In this document: in pieces, positions 9,023 through 17,646 of the stretch
Numbering within the stretch: the first letter of the stretch is position 1
Layout: the number at the start of each line of letters is the position of its first letter
The notes under the pieces: model-generated
The model's input: the letters and a program-made list of their open reading frames with translations, nothing else
Database searches by the model: none
What the model was told of the DNA's origin: nothing
Origin: Caballeronia concitans
Lineage (GTDB): Bacteria > Pseudomonadota > Gammaproteobacteria > Burkholderiales > Burkholderiaceae
Direction of reading: 5' to 3'
Assembly (NCBI RefSeq): GCF_001544615.1
Contig: NZ_FCNV02000001.1
Coordinates: 744,001-808,000 of the forward strand
DNA: 64,000 nucleotides
Made by a program: the position numbers and the translations under genes

Positions 9023-10621
9023 TTACTGTTCCCGTGCCGCCGTCCCCGCGCCTTCGTAGACCCATTCGAGCAGCGCATCGTGGGCGGCGCGGGCCGCTTC
9101 GGCGCGCGGATCGTTGATGAAGCTCACGACGATATAGCTCTGCCCGTCCGCCGCGCCGACATAGCCCGCGATCGCGCGCACGTCGCGCAGCGTGCCGGTC
9201 TTGATGTGCGCGTTGCCGCCCGCGCCCGCGTTGGCGAGGCGGTTGCGCATCGTTCCGTCGACGCCCGCGATCGGCAGCGATTCGACGAACACCTGCGCGA
9301 CCGGACTCGCGTTCGCCGCCTGCAGAAGATCGGCGAGCGATGCCGCCGCGATGGTTTCGTCGCGCGAAAGCCCCGAGCCGTTGTCGAGCGAGAGGCCGTT
9401 CATCGGCAAGGCGCTGCGGCGCAGGAACGTCTGGATGGCCTGCGCGGATTTCGCGGTCGTCGCGGGCGGTTTCAGCTGGGCCGCGCCGATGGTCAGGAAC
9501 AGATTGCGCGCCATCACGTTGTTGCTGTACTTGTTGATGTCGCGCACGATGTCCGACAGCACCGGGCTGCGATGCGTGCCGACGAGCCGCGCGCCGGAAG
9601 GCGTCGGGCCTTCACGCGTCGCGCCCTGGAACGTGCCGCCCGCCTGCTTCCACAACGCGAGGAAGCCGCCGGCGAAGAACGTCGAGTGATCGAGCGCGGC
9701 GACGTTGATCGTGCGCGCGCCGCAGCGCAGCGGATAGTCGCCGATGAACGACGCCTGCACGAAGCCGCCCTGCGTCTGCGCCACGCTCGGCGATGCAGCC
9801 GGCAGCGTGCCCGCGCATGCGCCGCGCGTCACGCGTAGTTCGTTGTCGATCTGCAGTTGCGCGAGCTGCGGCAACACGTCGATGGACACCTGCCCGTCGG
9901 GGTTCGGCGTCAGCGTGAACGAGAGCGACTTGAACGCGTACAGCAGCGGATCGGGACCGACGTTGTAGGGTGCGGCGTCATCGTTGTCGAAGGCGGGGAG
10001 ATCACGCGTGGAGGCGTCGAAATAGCGCTTGTCGAGCACGAGCGCGCCGTCGATGCCGGTGATGCCGCTCTTGCGGATCTGGTCGACGAGGTCGATCAAT
10101 TCCTCGGGCACGAGCTTCGGGTCGCCGGTGCCCTGAATGTAGAGATTGCCGTGCAGCGTGCCTTGCGTATCGACGTCGCCGTCGGCGTAAGCGGTGGTCT
10201 TCCAGCGATAGTCCGGCCCGAGCATCGAGAGCGCGGAGTACGTGGTGACGAGCTTCATCGTCGAGGCGGGGAGCATCGGGCGTTCGGCGTTGATCGACAC
10301 GAGCGGCGTCGGCGCGCCGATGCGCTGCACGACCACGCTCATCGACGAAAGCGGCACGTGCGCGCGCGCGAGCGCCGTCATGACCGATGCCGGCAGCGGC
10401 CCGGCCGGCGCCACGACGCGCGCGGCTTTCGCGGCCTTCTTCGACTTCGCGCCGCCGAACGCGGCGCGCTCCGGTGCGTGCTTCTGCGACTCGGAGCGCG
10501 TGCCGCCGCGCGCTTGCGCATCCGGTGCGTGGGAGAGTGCGGCGCAGGCGAGCGCCGTGGCGAGCGCGAACGTCGAAAGACGCGCGGAAACGGAACGGAA
10601 CAGCGGAGAAAAAACCAGCAT
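9023..10621 (-). CDS. dacB: D-alanyl-D-alanine carboxypeptidase/endopeptidase (PBP4)
   Basis: Class C penicillin-binding proteins of the PBP4 type trim D-Ala and cut cross-links in periplasmic peptidoglycan. The 532-residue protein has an N-terminal signal segment ending near HAPDAQA (about residue 36) and an Ala/Lys-rich linker. The three active-site motifs follow: PASTMK (Ser120, Lys123), KYSNN near residue 360, and HIKTGTL near residue 475. The large insertion between the first two motifs is typical of DacB. It lies upstream of the lipase gene on the same strand, 309 bases away, and diverges from the two-component genes at 10843. Confidence 0.95.
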   Translation of the reverse strand: MLVFSPLFRSVSARLSTFALATALACAALSHAPDAQARGGTRSESQKHAPERAAFGGAKSKKAAKAARVVAPAGPLPASVMTALARAHVPLSSMSVVVQRIGAPTPLVSINAERPMLPASTMKLVTTYSALSMLGPDYRWKTTAYADGDVDTQGTLHGNLYIQGTGDPKLVPEELIDLVDQIRKSGITGIDGALVLDKRYFDASTRDLPAFDNDDAAPYNVGPDPLLYAFKSLSFTLTPNPDGQVSIDVLPQLAQLQIDNELRVTRGACAGTLPAASPSVAQTQGGFVQASFIGDYPLRCGARTINVAALDHSTFFAGGFLALWKQAGGTFQGATREGPTPSGARLVGTHRSPVLSDIVRDINKYSNNVMARNLFLTIGAAQLKPPATTAKSAQAIQTFLRRSALPMNGLSLDNGSGLSRDETIAAASLADLLQAANASPVAQVFVESLPIAGVDGTMRNRLANAGAGGNAHIKTGTLRDVRAIAGYVGAADGQSYIVVSFINDPRAEAARAAHDALLEWVYEGAGTAAREQ

Positions 10622-10760
10622 ACGAGCTTGCGTTCTTGGAATGAGTTCTGGACTGCACCGCGATGCCGGGCCGGGGCCGCCGCGGGCGAAGCGGCTATTG
10701 TAGACAAGCCGGCTTGCGGGAATCGTACGGATCGCCGGATCGCCGGAACGCGCCGCGCGG

Positions 10761-10803
10761 TTAAGTCCGGTTTAAGCCTGCCGCGTGGTCGCGCGGCTAA
10801 AAT
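10761..10803 (+). promoter_or_regulatory. PmrA/QseB-type direct repeat and -10 before the response regulator
   Basis: TTAAG at 10761-10765 and TTAAG at 10772-10776 are direct repeats 11 bases apart start to start, the geometry of the PmrA/QseB box. A -10-like TAAAAT lies at 10798-10803, 40 bases before the response regulator ATG. This fits autoregulation; binding is inferred. Confidence 0.55.
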
Positions 10804-10842
10804 GGACCGGATCCCATGTCCTGACCATTCATACACGATGCC

Positions 10843-11505
10843 ATGCGTATCCTGCTAGTCGAAGATGACCGGATGATCGCCGAAGGCGTGCGCAAGGCGC
10901 TGCGCGCGGACGGCTTCGCGGTCGATTGGGTGCAGGACGGCGAGGCCGCGCTCACGGCGGTGTCCGGCGAAGCATACGACCTCATGCTGCTCGATCTCGG
11001 CCTGCCCAAGCGCGACGGCCTCGACGTGCTGAAGACGCTGCGCGCCCGCGCAAACGCGCTGCCGGTGCTGATCGTGACCGCGCGCGATGCCATCGCGGAT
11101 CGCGTGAAGGGCCTCGACGCCGGCGCGGACGATTATCTCGTCAAGCCCTTCGATCTCGACGAGCTCGGCGCCCGCATGCGCGCGCTGATCCGCCGTCACG
11201 CGGGACGCGGCGAATCGCTCGTGCGCCACGGCAACCTGACGCTCGATCCCGTCGGGCATCAGGTGACGCTTGCGGGTGCGCCCGTCGCGTTGTCGGCGCG
11301 CGAATTCGCGCTGCTCGAAGCGCTGATGGCGCGGCCCGGCGCGGTGCTGTCGAAAAGCCAGCTCGAAGAGAAGATCTACGGCTGGGGCGAGGAAATCGGC
11401 AGCAACACCGTCGAGGTGTACATCCATTCGCTGAGAAAGAAGCTCGGCGCCGACCTCATCCGCAACGTGCGCGGCCTCGGCTACATGGTCGCGAAGGACG
11501 CCTGA
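10843..11505 (+). CDS. OmpR-family response regulator (QseB/PmrA-like)
   Basis: The 220-residue protein has a receiver domain in residues 1-115 and a winged-helix DNA-binding domain from about 125 to 218. The acidic pocket is in VEDD (residues 7-9), the phospho-acceptor is Asp51 in LLLDLGLPKRDG, and the conserved lysine is in LVKPFDLDEL. The C-terminal SNTVEVYIHSLRKKLG and VRGLGYMV are classic OmpR/PhoB signatures. It overlaps the downstream sensor kinase start by one base, so the two are co-translated partners. The sequence is closest in my memory to QseB/PmrA regulators, in line with the PmrA-type box upstream; the signal is unknown. Confidence 0.95.
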   Translation: MRILLVEDDRMIAEGVRKALRADGFAVDWVQDGEAALTAVSGEAYDLMLLDLGLPKRDGLDVLKTLRARANALPVLIVTARDAIADRVKGLDAGADDYLVKPFDLDELGARMRALIRRHAGRGESLVRHGNLTLDPVGHQVTLAGAPVALSAREFALLEALMARPGAVLSKSQLEEKIYGWGEEIGSNTVEVYIHSLRKKLGADLIRNVRGLGYMVAKDA

Positions 11506-12806
11506 TGCGGTCGATTCGCCGCCAACTGCTGATCTGGCTGCTCGCGCTCGTGATCGTCGGCGTGGGCTTCGCCGGATGGCTCATCTACCGGCAGGCGCTC
11601 GCCGAAGCCAATGAACTCTTCGATTACCAGCTTCAACAGATTGCGGCGGCGCTGCCGTCGGAACCGTTTTCGTCGGTGCTGACCTCGCGCAGCGAGAGCG
11701 ACGAAGGCGTCGTCATCCAGATATGGAATCGCAACGGCGTGCTGATGTACTACTCGCATCCGCGCGTGCCGCTCGCGCCGCATGCCGAACTCGGCTTCTC
11801 CACCGAAATGACGGCGCGCGGCGAATGGCGCGTGTACAGCGCGATCGTCGGCGACAACGTCGTGCAACTCGCGCAGCCGCTGTCGATCCGCAATCGCGTG
11901 GCCGCGGGCGTCGCGTGGCGCACGCTGTGGCCGCTCGTGCTGCTCTTGCCGCTGCTCGGTCTCGCCATCTGGATGATCGTCGGGCAAGGGCTCGCGCCGT
12001 TGCAGCGCGTGGCGCGCGCGCTCGACACGCGGCATCCCGAGGCGCTCGATCCGCTGTCCGACCAGCGTTTGCCGCAGGAAGTGCGGCCGCTCGTGCGCGC
12101 GCTGAACGCGCTGCTTTCGCGGCTTTCCGCGGCGCTCGATACGCAAAAAGCCTTCGTTGCCGATGCCGCGCACGAATTGCGCACGCCGCTCGCCGCCGTG
12201 AAGATCCAGGCGCAGCTCGTCGGGCGCGCACAGGACGACGCGACGCGGCGCGAGGCGCTTTCCGATCTGAACGAGGGCATCGCGCGGGCCACGCGGCTCG
12301 CGGAGCAATTGCTCGCGCTCGCGCGGTCGGAGCCGGATGGCAAGGCGGTCGCGAAGGCCGTCGATCTGCGCGCGTTGCTCGACGACTGCGTGCGCGCCTA
12401 CGTGCTCGTGGCCGAGGAGCGCGGCGTCGATCTGGGCATCGAGGCGAGCGAACCCGCGACGGTCATCGGCGATCCGGATTCGTTGCGCGTGATGTTCAAC
12501 AATCTCATCGACAACGCGACGAAATACACGCCGAAGGGCGGACGGGTGGATGTCTGCCTGAAGCTGCACGACGGGCATCCGGTCGTGGAAATCGCGGATA
12601 CGGGGCCGGGCATTCCGGCGGAAGAGCGCGAGCGCGTGTTCGACCGGTTTTATCGCGTGGGCGAAGGCGCGAATCGCGCGCGCACCGATGTCGCGGGGAG
12701 CGGGCTGGGGCTTGCTATCGTAAAGCGCATCGCGGATCAGCATGGGGCGAGCGTCGAACTGGCGGAATCGGCGGCGGGCGGATTGAAGGTGACCGTTCGG
12801 CTTTGA
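11505..12806 (+). CDS. Sensor histidine kinase (QseC/PmrB-like)
   Basis: The 433-residue inner-membrane kinase has a first transmembrane helix at about residues 8-28, a periplasmic segment of ~110 residues, and a second helix at about 139-160. A HAMP-like linker and the dimerisation/phosphoacceptor region FVADAAHELRTPL follow, with His223. The ATPase domain shows MFNNLIDNATKY (N box), IADTGPGIP (G1), FDRFYRVGEG (F box) and GSGLGLAIVKRI (G2). The start overlaps the regulator stop (TGATG, 11503-11507). It would phosphorylate the adjacent regulator. Confidence 0.95.
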   Translation: MRSIRRQLLIWLLALVIVGVGFAGWLIYRQALAEANELFDYQLQQIAAALPSEPFSSVLTSRSESDEGVVIQIWNRNGVLMYYSHPRVPLAPHAELGFSTEMTARGEWRVYSAIVGDNVVQLAQPLSIRNRVAAGVAWRTLWPLVLLLPLLGLAIWMIVGQGLAPLQRVARALDTRHPEALDPLSDQRLPQEVRPLVRALNALLSRLSAALDTQKAFVADAAHELRTPLAAVKIQAQLVGRAQDDATRREALSDLNEGIARATRLAEQLLALARSEPDGKAVAKAVDLRALLDDCVRAYVLVAEERGVDLGIEASEPATVIGDPDSLRVMFNNLIDNATKYTPKGGRVDVCLKLHDGHPVVEIADTGPGIPAEERERVFDRFYRVGEGANRARTDVAGSGLGLAIVKRIADQHGASVELAESAAGGLKVTVRL

Positions 12807-13123
12807 GTCCGCGATTCGCTTGAAACCGGTCGGTAAGGAATAAGAAAGTAAGGTTTTCTCTGCGCGATGCAGGGATTAACTGCGTCCGCTCGAATTAAAG
12901 CTTGTCGAATCGAATATAAGGAATGCGATTCGATGGCGTCAGACAATTTAAATGCGAGTCAAAAGCCGCTGTTTCGTCGAACCGATTGCCGCATGTCTAT
13001 TGGTATTGGGGTAAAAATCCGAGAAGTTACTGTTGCCCATGAGTTTCGGATTAATCGCGTACATTTGATTTGGACCGCTGAATAACCTACGCCGTTTCAC
13101 GTTTTCCAAAAGGAGATGGCGCA
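12807..13123 (+). other. AT-richer leader region before the adhesin gene
   Basis: This 317-base gap is clearly richer in A and T than its surroundings and probably holds the adhesin promoter and 5' leader. The only firm element is a strong ribosome binding site (AAAGGAGA, about 13109-13116). I find no 11-base-spaced TTAAG pair here, unlike before the flanking regulator and degP. A 72-codon frame at 12867-13085 is not convincing. Confidence 0.5.
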
Positions 13124-14704
13124 ATGAACAACGCGAGGCGTGTGCTCGGAAAATATGGCCGTATTGATTTGCAATCGATGATCGCAAGCCGCTCAAAAAT
13201 GATCGTCGCGGCAGTCGCCGTGATGATGGGAAGTACGGCGGCGATGGCTGGGTCTCCGCAGACGGTAATGTGCGATACGACGGGCACGAGCACCACGTTC
13301 AGCAACATGGGGATGAATATGGGGAACCCCGCATGCACCGCTGGCACAACAAACTTCGTGCAAATCACGAGCGATAGCACGAACCTGGCCGAACAAATCC
13401 GCCTCAGCAACGGCTCGGTCACCATTCAGGCCACCAACGGCATCCAGATGAACGGCGCCGTGGATATGGCCAATAACACGATCGATGGCCTCGCTGCTGG
13501 CCAGCTATCGGGGAACAGCAAGCAAGCAGTCAACGGCTCCCAGCTCTACGCGACTAACGAGCAAGTCACGAACAACACGAACGCCATCAACGCGCTGACC
13601 GGCGCGATCGGCCTCGTCAAGCAAGACCCGACGACGCGCAACATCAACGTCGGCCCGGACACCGACGGCACCGTCGTCGACTTCAAGGGCACGCAGGGCG
13701 CGCGGGTTCTCGAAAGCGTCGCCAATGGCGCGGTCAACGCAACCAGCCAGCAAGCCGTCAACGGATCGCAGCTCTACGCCGTGTCGAGTTCGACGGCGCA
13801 GGCGCTTGGCGGCGGCTCGGCCGTGAATCCCGACGGAACCATTTCCGCGCCGACCTACACGGTCAACGGCCAGGCCGTGAACAACGTCGGCGATGCGATC
13901 ACGAATCTCGATGGCCGCGTCGCGCAGGCCGGAGCGGGCGTCACCAACCTGACCAACGCGATCAACAACGGCACCATCGGCCTGGTTCAGCAGGACCAGA
14001 CGACGCGCACCATCACGGTAGCGAAGGACACCGACGGCACCGTCGTCGACATCACCGGCACGAGCGGCGCGCGCCAGTTGACGGGCGTAGCGGCGGGTTC
14101 GCTCAGTGCGACCAGCACCGACGCGGTCAACGGTTCGCAGCTCTACGCAACCAACATCCAGGTCGATGCCCTGAACCAGCGCGTGCAGAACATTTCGATC
14201 GGCGGCAACTCGGTCGTCGCGTCGCAGGCCAACGATACGCCCGCCACCGCGACGGGCGCGAACTCGACGGCCATCGGCAACGGCGCGCAGGCGACGGCGG
14301 CGAACTCCGTTGCGCTCGGCGATCACTCGGTGGCGTCGCAGGACAACACGGTGTCGGTCGGCTCCGCGGGCAACGAACGCCGCGTGACGAACGTCGCGGC
14401 GGGCGTCGCCGGAACGGACGCGGCCAACATGAACCAGTTGAACGCAGTGCAGAACAACGTCAACACGGTTGCGCGCGAGGCGTTCTCGGGCGTCGCCGCC
14501 GCGATGGCCATGCCGAACCTCACGCCGATGCAGCCGGGCCGCACGGTCGTCGCGGCGGGCGTGGCGAACTATCGCGGCTATACCGCGATCGGTCTGGGCG
14601 GCACGTATCGCTCGGAAGACAGCCACTGGCTCGTGAACGCGGCGGCATCGGTCACGCCGCACGGCGATGCAGGCGTGCGCGGTCAGGTCGGCTACGAGTT
14701 CTGA
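13124..14704 (+). CDS. Trimeric autotransporter adhesin, YadA-like
   Basis: The 526-residue protein is a short type Vc autotransporter. An N-terminal signal region ends near GSTAAMAG (about residue 42). Stalk-type repeats recur with the motif AVNGSQLYA around residues 134, 210 and 333, separated by GLV(K/Q)QDxTTR units. A YadA-head-like left-handed parallel beta-roll segment, NSTAIGNGAQ then NSVALGD, starts near residue 380. The last ~70 residues form the trimeric outer-membrane beta-barrel anchor, ending RGQVGYEF. Such proteins mediate adhesion or autoaggregation. At 526 residues it is small for Burkholderia, with one head block and three stalk blocks. A good ribosome binding site precedes the ATG. 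Confidence 0.93.
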   Translation: MNNARRVLGKYGRIDLQSMIASRSKMIVAAVAVMMGSTAAMAGSPQTVMCDTTGTSTTFSNMGMNMGNPACTAGTTNFVQITSDSTNLAEQIRLSNGSVTIQATNGIQMNGAVDMANNTIDGLAAGQLSGNSKQAVNGSQLYATNEQVTNNTNAINALTGAIGLVKQDPTTRNINVGPDTDGTVVDFKGTQGARVLESVANGAVNATSQQAVNGSQLYAVSSSTAQALGGGSAVNPDGTISAPTYTVNGQAVNNVGDAITNLDGRVAQAGAGVTNLTNAINNGTIGLVQQDQTTRTITVAKDTDGTVVDITGTSGARQLTGVAAGSLSATSTDAVNGSQLYATNIQVDALNQRVQNISIGGNSVVASQANDTPATATGANSTAIGNGAQATAANSVALGDHSVASQDNTVSVGSAGNERRVTNVAAGVAGTDAANMNQLNAVQNNVNTVAREAFSGVAAAMAMPNLTPMQPGRTVVAAGVANYRGYTAIGLGGTYRSEDSHWLVNAAASVTPHGDAGVRGQVGYEF

Positions 14705-14731
14705 GCCTGTCGTCAGGAAGGCAGTAAAGCG

Positions 14732-14766
14732 AAGGGCGGCTATCCGAAAGGGCAGCCGCCCTTTTC
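14732..14766 (+). terminator. Terminator after the adhesin gene
   Basis: AAGGGCGGCT (14732-14741) and AGCCGCCCTT (14754-14763) form a perfect 10-bp stem with a 12-base loop, ending in a short T-run. It separates the adhesin gene from the degP promoter. Confidence 0.8.
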
Positions 14767-14786
14767 CTATCGCTTTCGCGCGGCTT

Positions 14787-14802
14787 TTAAGAAAGTTTTA
14801 AG
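14787..14802 (+). promoter_or_regulatory. PmrA/QseB-type direct repeat before degP
   Basis: TTAAG at 14787-14791 and TTAAG at 14798-14802 are direct repeats 11 bases apart, the same geometry as the box before the response regulator at 10761. They lie 72 bases before the protease ATG. A weak -10-like TAATCT follows at 14813-14818, but its distance from the repeat differs from that in the first promoter. Regulation by the neighbouring two-component system is inferred. Confidence 0.5.
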
Positions 14803-14873
14803 CGACGCCCCGTAATCTTGCTTCATCCGTAGAGCCTGCTCTACTCAAGCGCACACGTTATCTGGAGCACACG

Positions 14874-16382
14874 ATGAAAGCGAAGATCCTCACCCGCAGC
14901 GCCGTCGCAGCCGCCGTTGCCGTGGCCTTGTCGGCGGGCTATGTCGCCGGTCATAACAACGTTGCCGCGCCGCAGGTCATCGCGCCCGCGCAAGCCGCGA
15001 TGATGCCTGCCGAAGCCGCCGCCAAGACGGGCATTCCGGACTTCTCCGGTCTCGTCGAAACGTACGGCCCGGCCGTGGTGAACATCAGCGCGAAGCATGT
15101 CGTGAAGCAGACGTCCGCGCGGCGCGGCGGCGCCAACCAGTTGCCGATGGACCCTGACGATCCTTTCTACCAGTTCTTCAAGCGCTTCTACGGCAACGTC
15201 CCCGGCTTAGGCGGCGGCGATGGCGGCCCGGGCGCGGATCGGCCGAGCGAAGGGCTGGGTTCGGGCTTCATCGTGAGCAGCGACGGCTACATTCTGACGA
15301 ACGCGCATGTCGTCGACAACGCGAACGTCGTCACCGTCAAGCTGACGGACAAGCGCGAGTACCGCGCGAAAGTGATTGGCGCCGACAAGCAGTCGGATGT
15401 CGCCGTGCTGAAGATCGACGCGAAGAATCTGCCGACCGTGAAGATCGGCGATCCGAACGGCAGCAAGGTCGGCCAGTGGGTCGTGGCGATCGGCTCGCCG
15501 TACGGCTTCGACAACACGGTGACCTCGGGCATCATCAGCGCGAAATCGCGCGCGCTGCCGAACGAGAACTACACGCCGTTCATCCAGACCGACGTGCCGG
15601 TGAATCCGGGCAACTCGGGCGGGCCGCTCTTCAATCTGCAGGGCGAAGTCATCGGCATCAACTCGATGATCTACTCGCAGACGGGCGGCTTCCAGGGGCT
15701 GTCGTTCGCGATCCCGATCAACGAGGCGATCAAGGTCAAGGACGCGCTCATCAAGACGGGCCATGTGGATCGCGGGCGCATCGGCGTGACGGTCCAGGCG
15801 ATGAACCAGACGCTCGCCAATTCCTTCGGCATGACTTCGCCGCAGGGCGCGCTCGTGAGTTCGGTCGAGCCGGGCGGACCCGCTGCGAAGGCCGGTCTCC
15901 AGCCGGGCGATGTGATCGTCGCGCTCAACGGCGTGCCGGTGACGGATTCGACTTCGCTGCCGTCGCAGGTCGCGGGACTCGCGCCGGGCAGCTCGGCGAA
16001 GGTGCAGGTCTGGCGCGACAAGAGCACGAAGGACATCAACGTGACGATCGGCGCGCTCAAGGACACCAAGACCGCGAGCGCCAACGTGAACGGCGATGCC
16101 GGCGGCGCGGCGCAGGATGCGCGGCTCGGCGTCGCGGTGCGGCCGCTCACGCCTGAGGAGAAGCAGTCGGGATCGTTGTCGCGCGGACTCGTCGTTCAGC
16201 AGTCGAACGGCGCGGCGGCGAGCGCGGGCATCCAGGCGGGCGATGTGATCCTCGCGGTCAACGGCCAGCCAGTGACGTCGGTGCAGCAACTGAAGACGAT
16301 GGTCTCGCACGCCGGCGACAGCATCGCGCTTTTGATCCAGCGTGACGACGCGCAGATCTTCGTGCCGGTGGATCTCGGCTAA
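14874..16382 (+). CDS. degP: Periplasmic serine endoprotease, DegP/MucD family
   Basis: HtrA-family proteases degrade or refold misfolded envelope proteins. The 502-residue product has a signal or anchor segment (about residues 8-27), a trypsin-like domain with triad His145 (TNAHVVD), Asp175 (QSDVAVLK) and Ser248 (PGNSGGPLF), and two PDZ domains (about residues 290-380 and 400-495; GLQPGDVIVALNG and GIQAGDVILAVNG). All catalytic residues are intact. The gene is preceded by a PmrA-type direct repeat and lies downstream of the two-component system and adhesin, suggesting an envelope-stress role. The following gene starts 132 bases later. Confidence 0.95.
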   Translation: MKAKILTRSAVAAAVAVALSAGYVAGHNNVAAPQVIAPAQAAMMPAEAAAKTGIPDFSGLVETYGPAVVNISAKHVVKQTSARRGGANQLPMDPDDPFYQFFKRFYGNVPGLGGGDGGPGADRPSEGLGSGFIVSSDGYILTNAHVVDNANVVTVKLTDKREYRAKVIGADKQSDVAVLKIDAKNLPTVKIGDPNGSKVGQWVVAIGSPYGFDNTVTSGIISAKSRALPNENYTPFIQTDVPVNPGNSGGPLFNLQGEVIGINSMIYSQTGGFQGLSFAIPINEAIKVKDALIKTGHVDRGRIGVTVQAMNQTLANSFGMTSPQGALVSSVEPGGPAAKAGLQPGDVIVALNGVPVTDSTSLPSQVAGLAPGSSAKVQVWRDKSTKDINVTIGALKDTKTASANVNGDAGGAAQDARLGVAVRPLTPEEKQSGSLSRGLVVQQSNGAAASAGIQAGDVILAVNGQPVTSVQQLKTMVSHAGDSIALLIQRDDAQIFVPVDLG

Positions 16383-16514
16383 AGCGCGTGCGTTCGCTTC
16401 GGGCACGGGGGATGCTCGCACGCATGACGGTGCCCAATCGCGCGAACGCTGCGCATCGGGCGTGACGCCGCTGGCGCTCGGCGCACGGCGGCATCGAAAA
16501 AGGAGCGAACAACG

Positions 16515-17027
16515 ATGACGATGACGAGCACAACGGGAAAGCTGGCGGCGACGCTGCTGGCAACGGCGCTCTCGGCGGGTCTGGCGAGCGGCGCATGGGC
16601 ACAGGCGGCAGGCGGCGCGAGCGGAGCGAACCCCGCGAGCGCCGGCACGAGCGACACGGGCAGCGCGGGCAACAGCAACGGCGGCGGCCTGCCGCAGGTC
16701 CAGCAGCAAGGCGACGTGTCGTACACGTCGGGCGGCGTCGGCCTCGACGAATCGCACGCATTGCAGCGCGAACAGGCGCACTGGCCGCTGTCGCTGCGCT
16801 TCACCGGACCGACCGCCGATTATCTGTCGGGCGTGCGCGTGCGCATCGTCGGCGGAAAGGGCGGCGAAGTGCTGAACACGGAATCGATGGGTCCGTACAT
16901 GCTCGTCAAGCTGCCGCCGGGCAGCTATACGGTCTACGCCAAGTACAAGGACCAGGAGAAGAAGCAGGCCGTGAGCGTGTCCGGTCCCGGCAACGCGAAG
17001 GCGGCGTTCCACTGGAACATTCAATGA
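16515..17027 (+). CDS. Secreted protein with carboxypeptidase-regulatory-like (Ig-like) fold, function unknown
   Basis: The 170-residue protein has a signal peptide ending ASGAWA (about residue 29), a Gly/Ser/Ala-rich linker and a C-terminal region with LRFTGPTADYLSGV and LVKLPPGSYTVYAKYK. The latter pattern is typical of small transthyretin-like or CarboxypepD_reg domains. A strong ribosome binding site (AAAGGAGC) precedes the ATG. It probably acts in the periplasm. It sits on the same strand between degP and a terminator hairpin and may be co-transcribed with degP. I do not know a specific function. Confidence 0.75.
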   Translation: MTMTSTTGKLAATLLATALSAGLASGAWAQAAGGASGANPASAGTSDTGSAGNSNGGGLPQVQQQGDVSYTSGGVGLDESHALQREQAHWPLSLRFTGPTADYLSGVRVRIVGGKGGEVLNTESMGPYMLVKLPPGSYTVYAKYKDQEKKQAVSVSGPGNAKAAFHWNIQ

Positions 17028-17086
17028 CGCGGTGATCCGCGCATCAGAACTGCCGCCCCTCGCGACGGGCGTTTTGTCTCATAATC

Positions 17087-17124
17087 AAGCCACGAGCCGA
17101 CGTCAGCCAGCTCGTGGCTTTTTT
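17087..17124 (+). terminator. Rho-independent terminator after 17027
   Basis: AAGCCACGAG (17087-17096) and CTCGTGGCTT (17111-17120) form a perfect 10-bp stem with a 14-base loop, followed by four more T. It closes the degP-proximal unit. Confidence 0.85.
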
Positions 17125-17185
17125 GTGGACGGGGCGCGCGGCCGCGCCTCGCGATTCTCTGAACCGCAGCGCGGAGGACAGCACG

Positions 17186-17560
17186 ATGAGCACGGATCTG
17201 AACGACGGGCACGCGACGCACCGCATCGAGATTGCGCCGAACGCCCGGCGCTGCCGCGTGATCCACCAGGGCGTCACTTACGCCGACACGCACGCGTCGC
17301 TGACGCTCACCGAAACGGGGCACGAGAACGTTCACTATTTTCCGCGCGCCGACGTCAACATGGCGCGGCTCGAACGCTCGATCCACACGTCGCATTGCCC
17401 GTTCAAGGGCGACGCCACCTACTACCATCTGCTGACCGAGGACGGCGCGGTCGAAAATGCCGTCTGGAGTTATGAAAGCCCGTTCGATGCCGTGATGCAG
17501 ATCAAGGGCTATCTGGCGTTCTACCCGTCGCGGGTGGATCGCATCGACGAGACTTCTTAG
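17186..17560 (+). CDS. DUF427 domain protein
   Basis: The 124-residue cytosolic protein belongs to the DUF427 family, recognised from the pattern THASLTLTETGHENVHYFPR, SIHTSHCPFKGDATYYHL, VWSYESPFDAV and the closing GYLAFYPSRVD. The biochemical role of the family is unknown. The ATG at 17186 is chosen over an in-frame ATG at 17114 because GCGGAGG precedes it and because 17114 overlaps the terminator stem. Confidence 0.85.
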   Translation: MSTDLNDGHATHRIEIAPNARRCRVIHQGVTYADTHASLTLTETGHENVHYFPRADVNMARLERSIHTSHCPFKGDATYYHLLTEDGAVENAVWSYESPFDAVMQIKGYLAFYPSRVDRIDETS

Positions 17561-17646
17561 CGAGGCGCCGCACAGACGCGCGTCGCCCGGCGTGCCAAAA
17601 ACAAGCAAAAGGACAAGCGAAAGGCGTTCTCGTCCCGGAGGCCTGG

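Noticed and set aside
8710-9078. 122-codon minus-strand frame between the lipase gene and dacB
   Set aside because: Arg/Ala/Pro-rich translation without domain or good ribosome site, overlapping the ends of both neighbours.
12867-13085. 72-codon frame before the adhesin gene
   Set aside because: No ribosome binding site or recognisable sequence; more likely part of the adhesin 5' leader.
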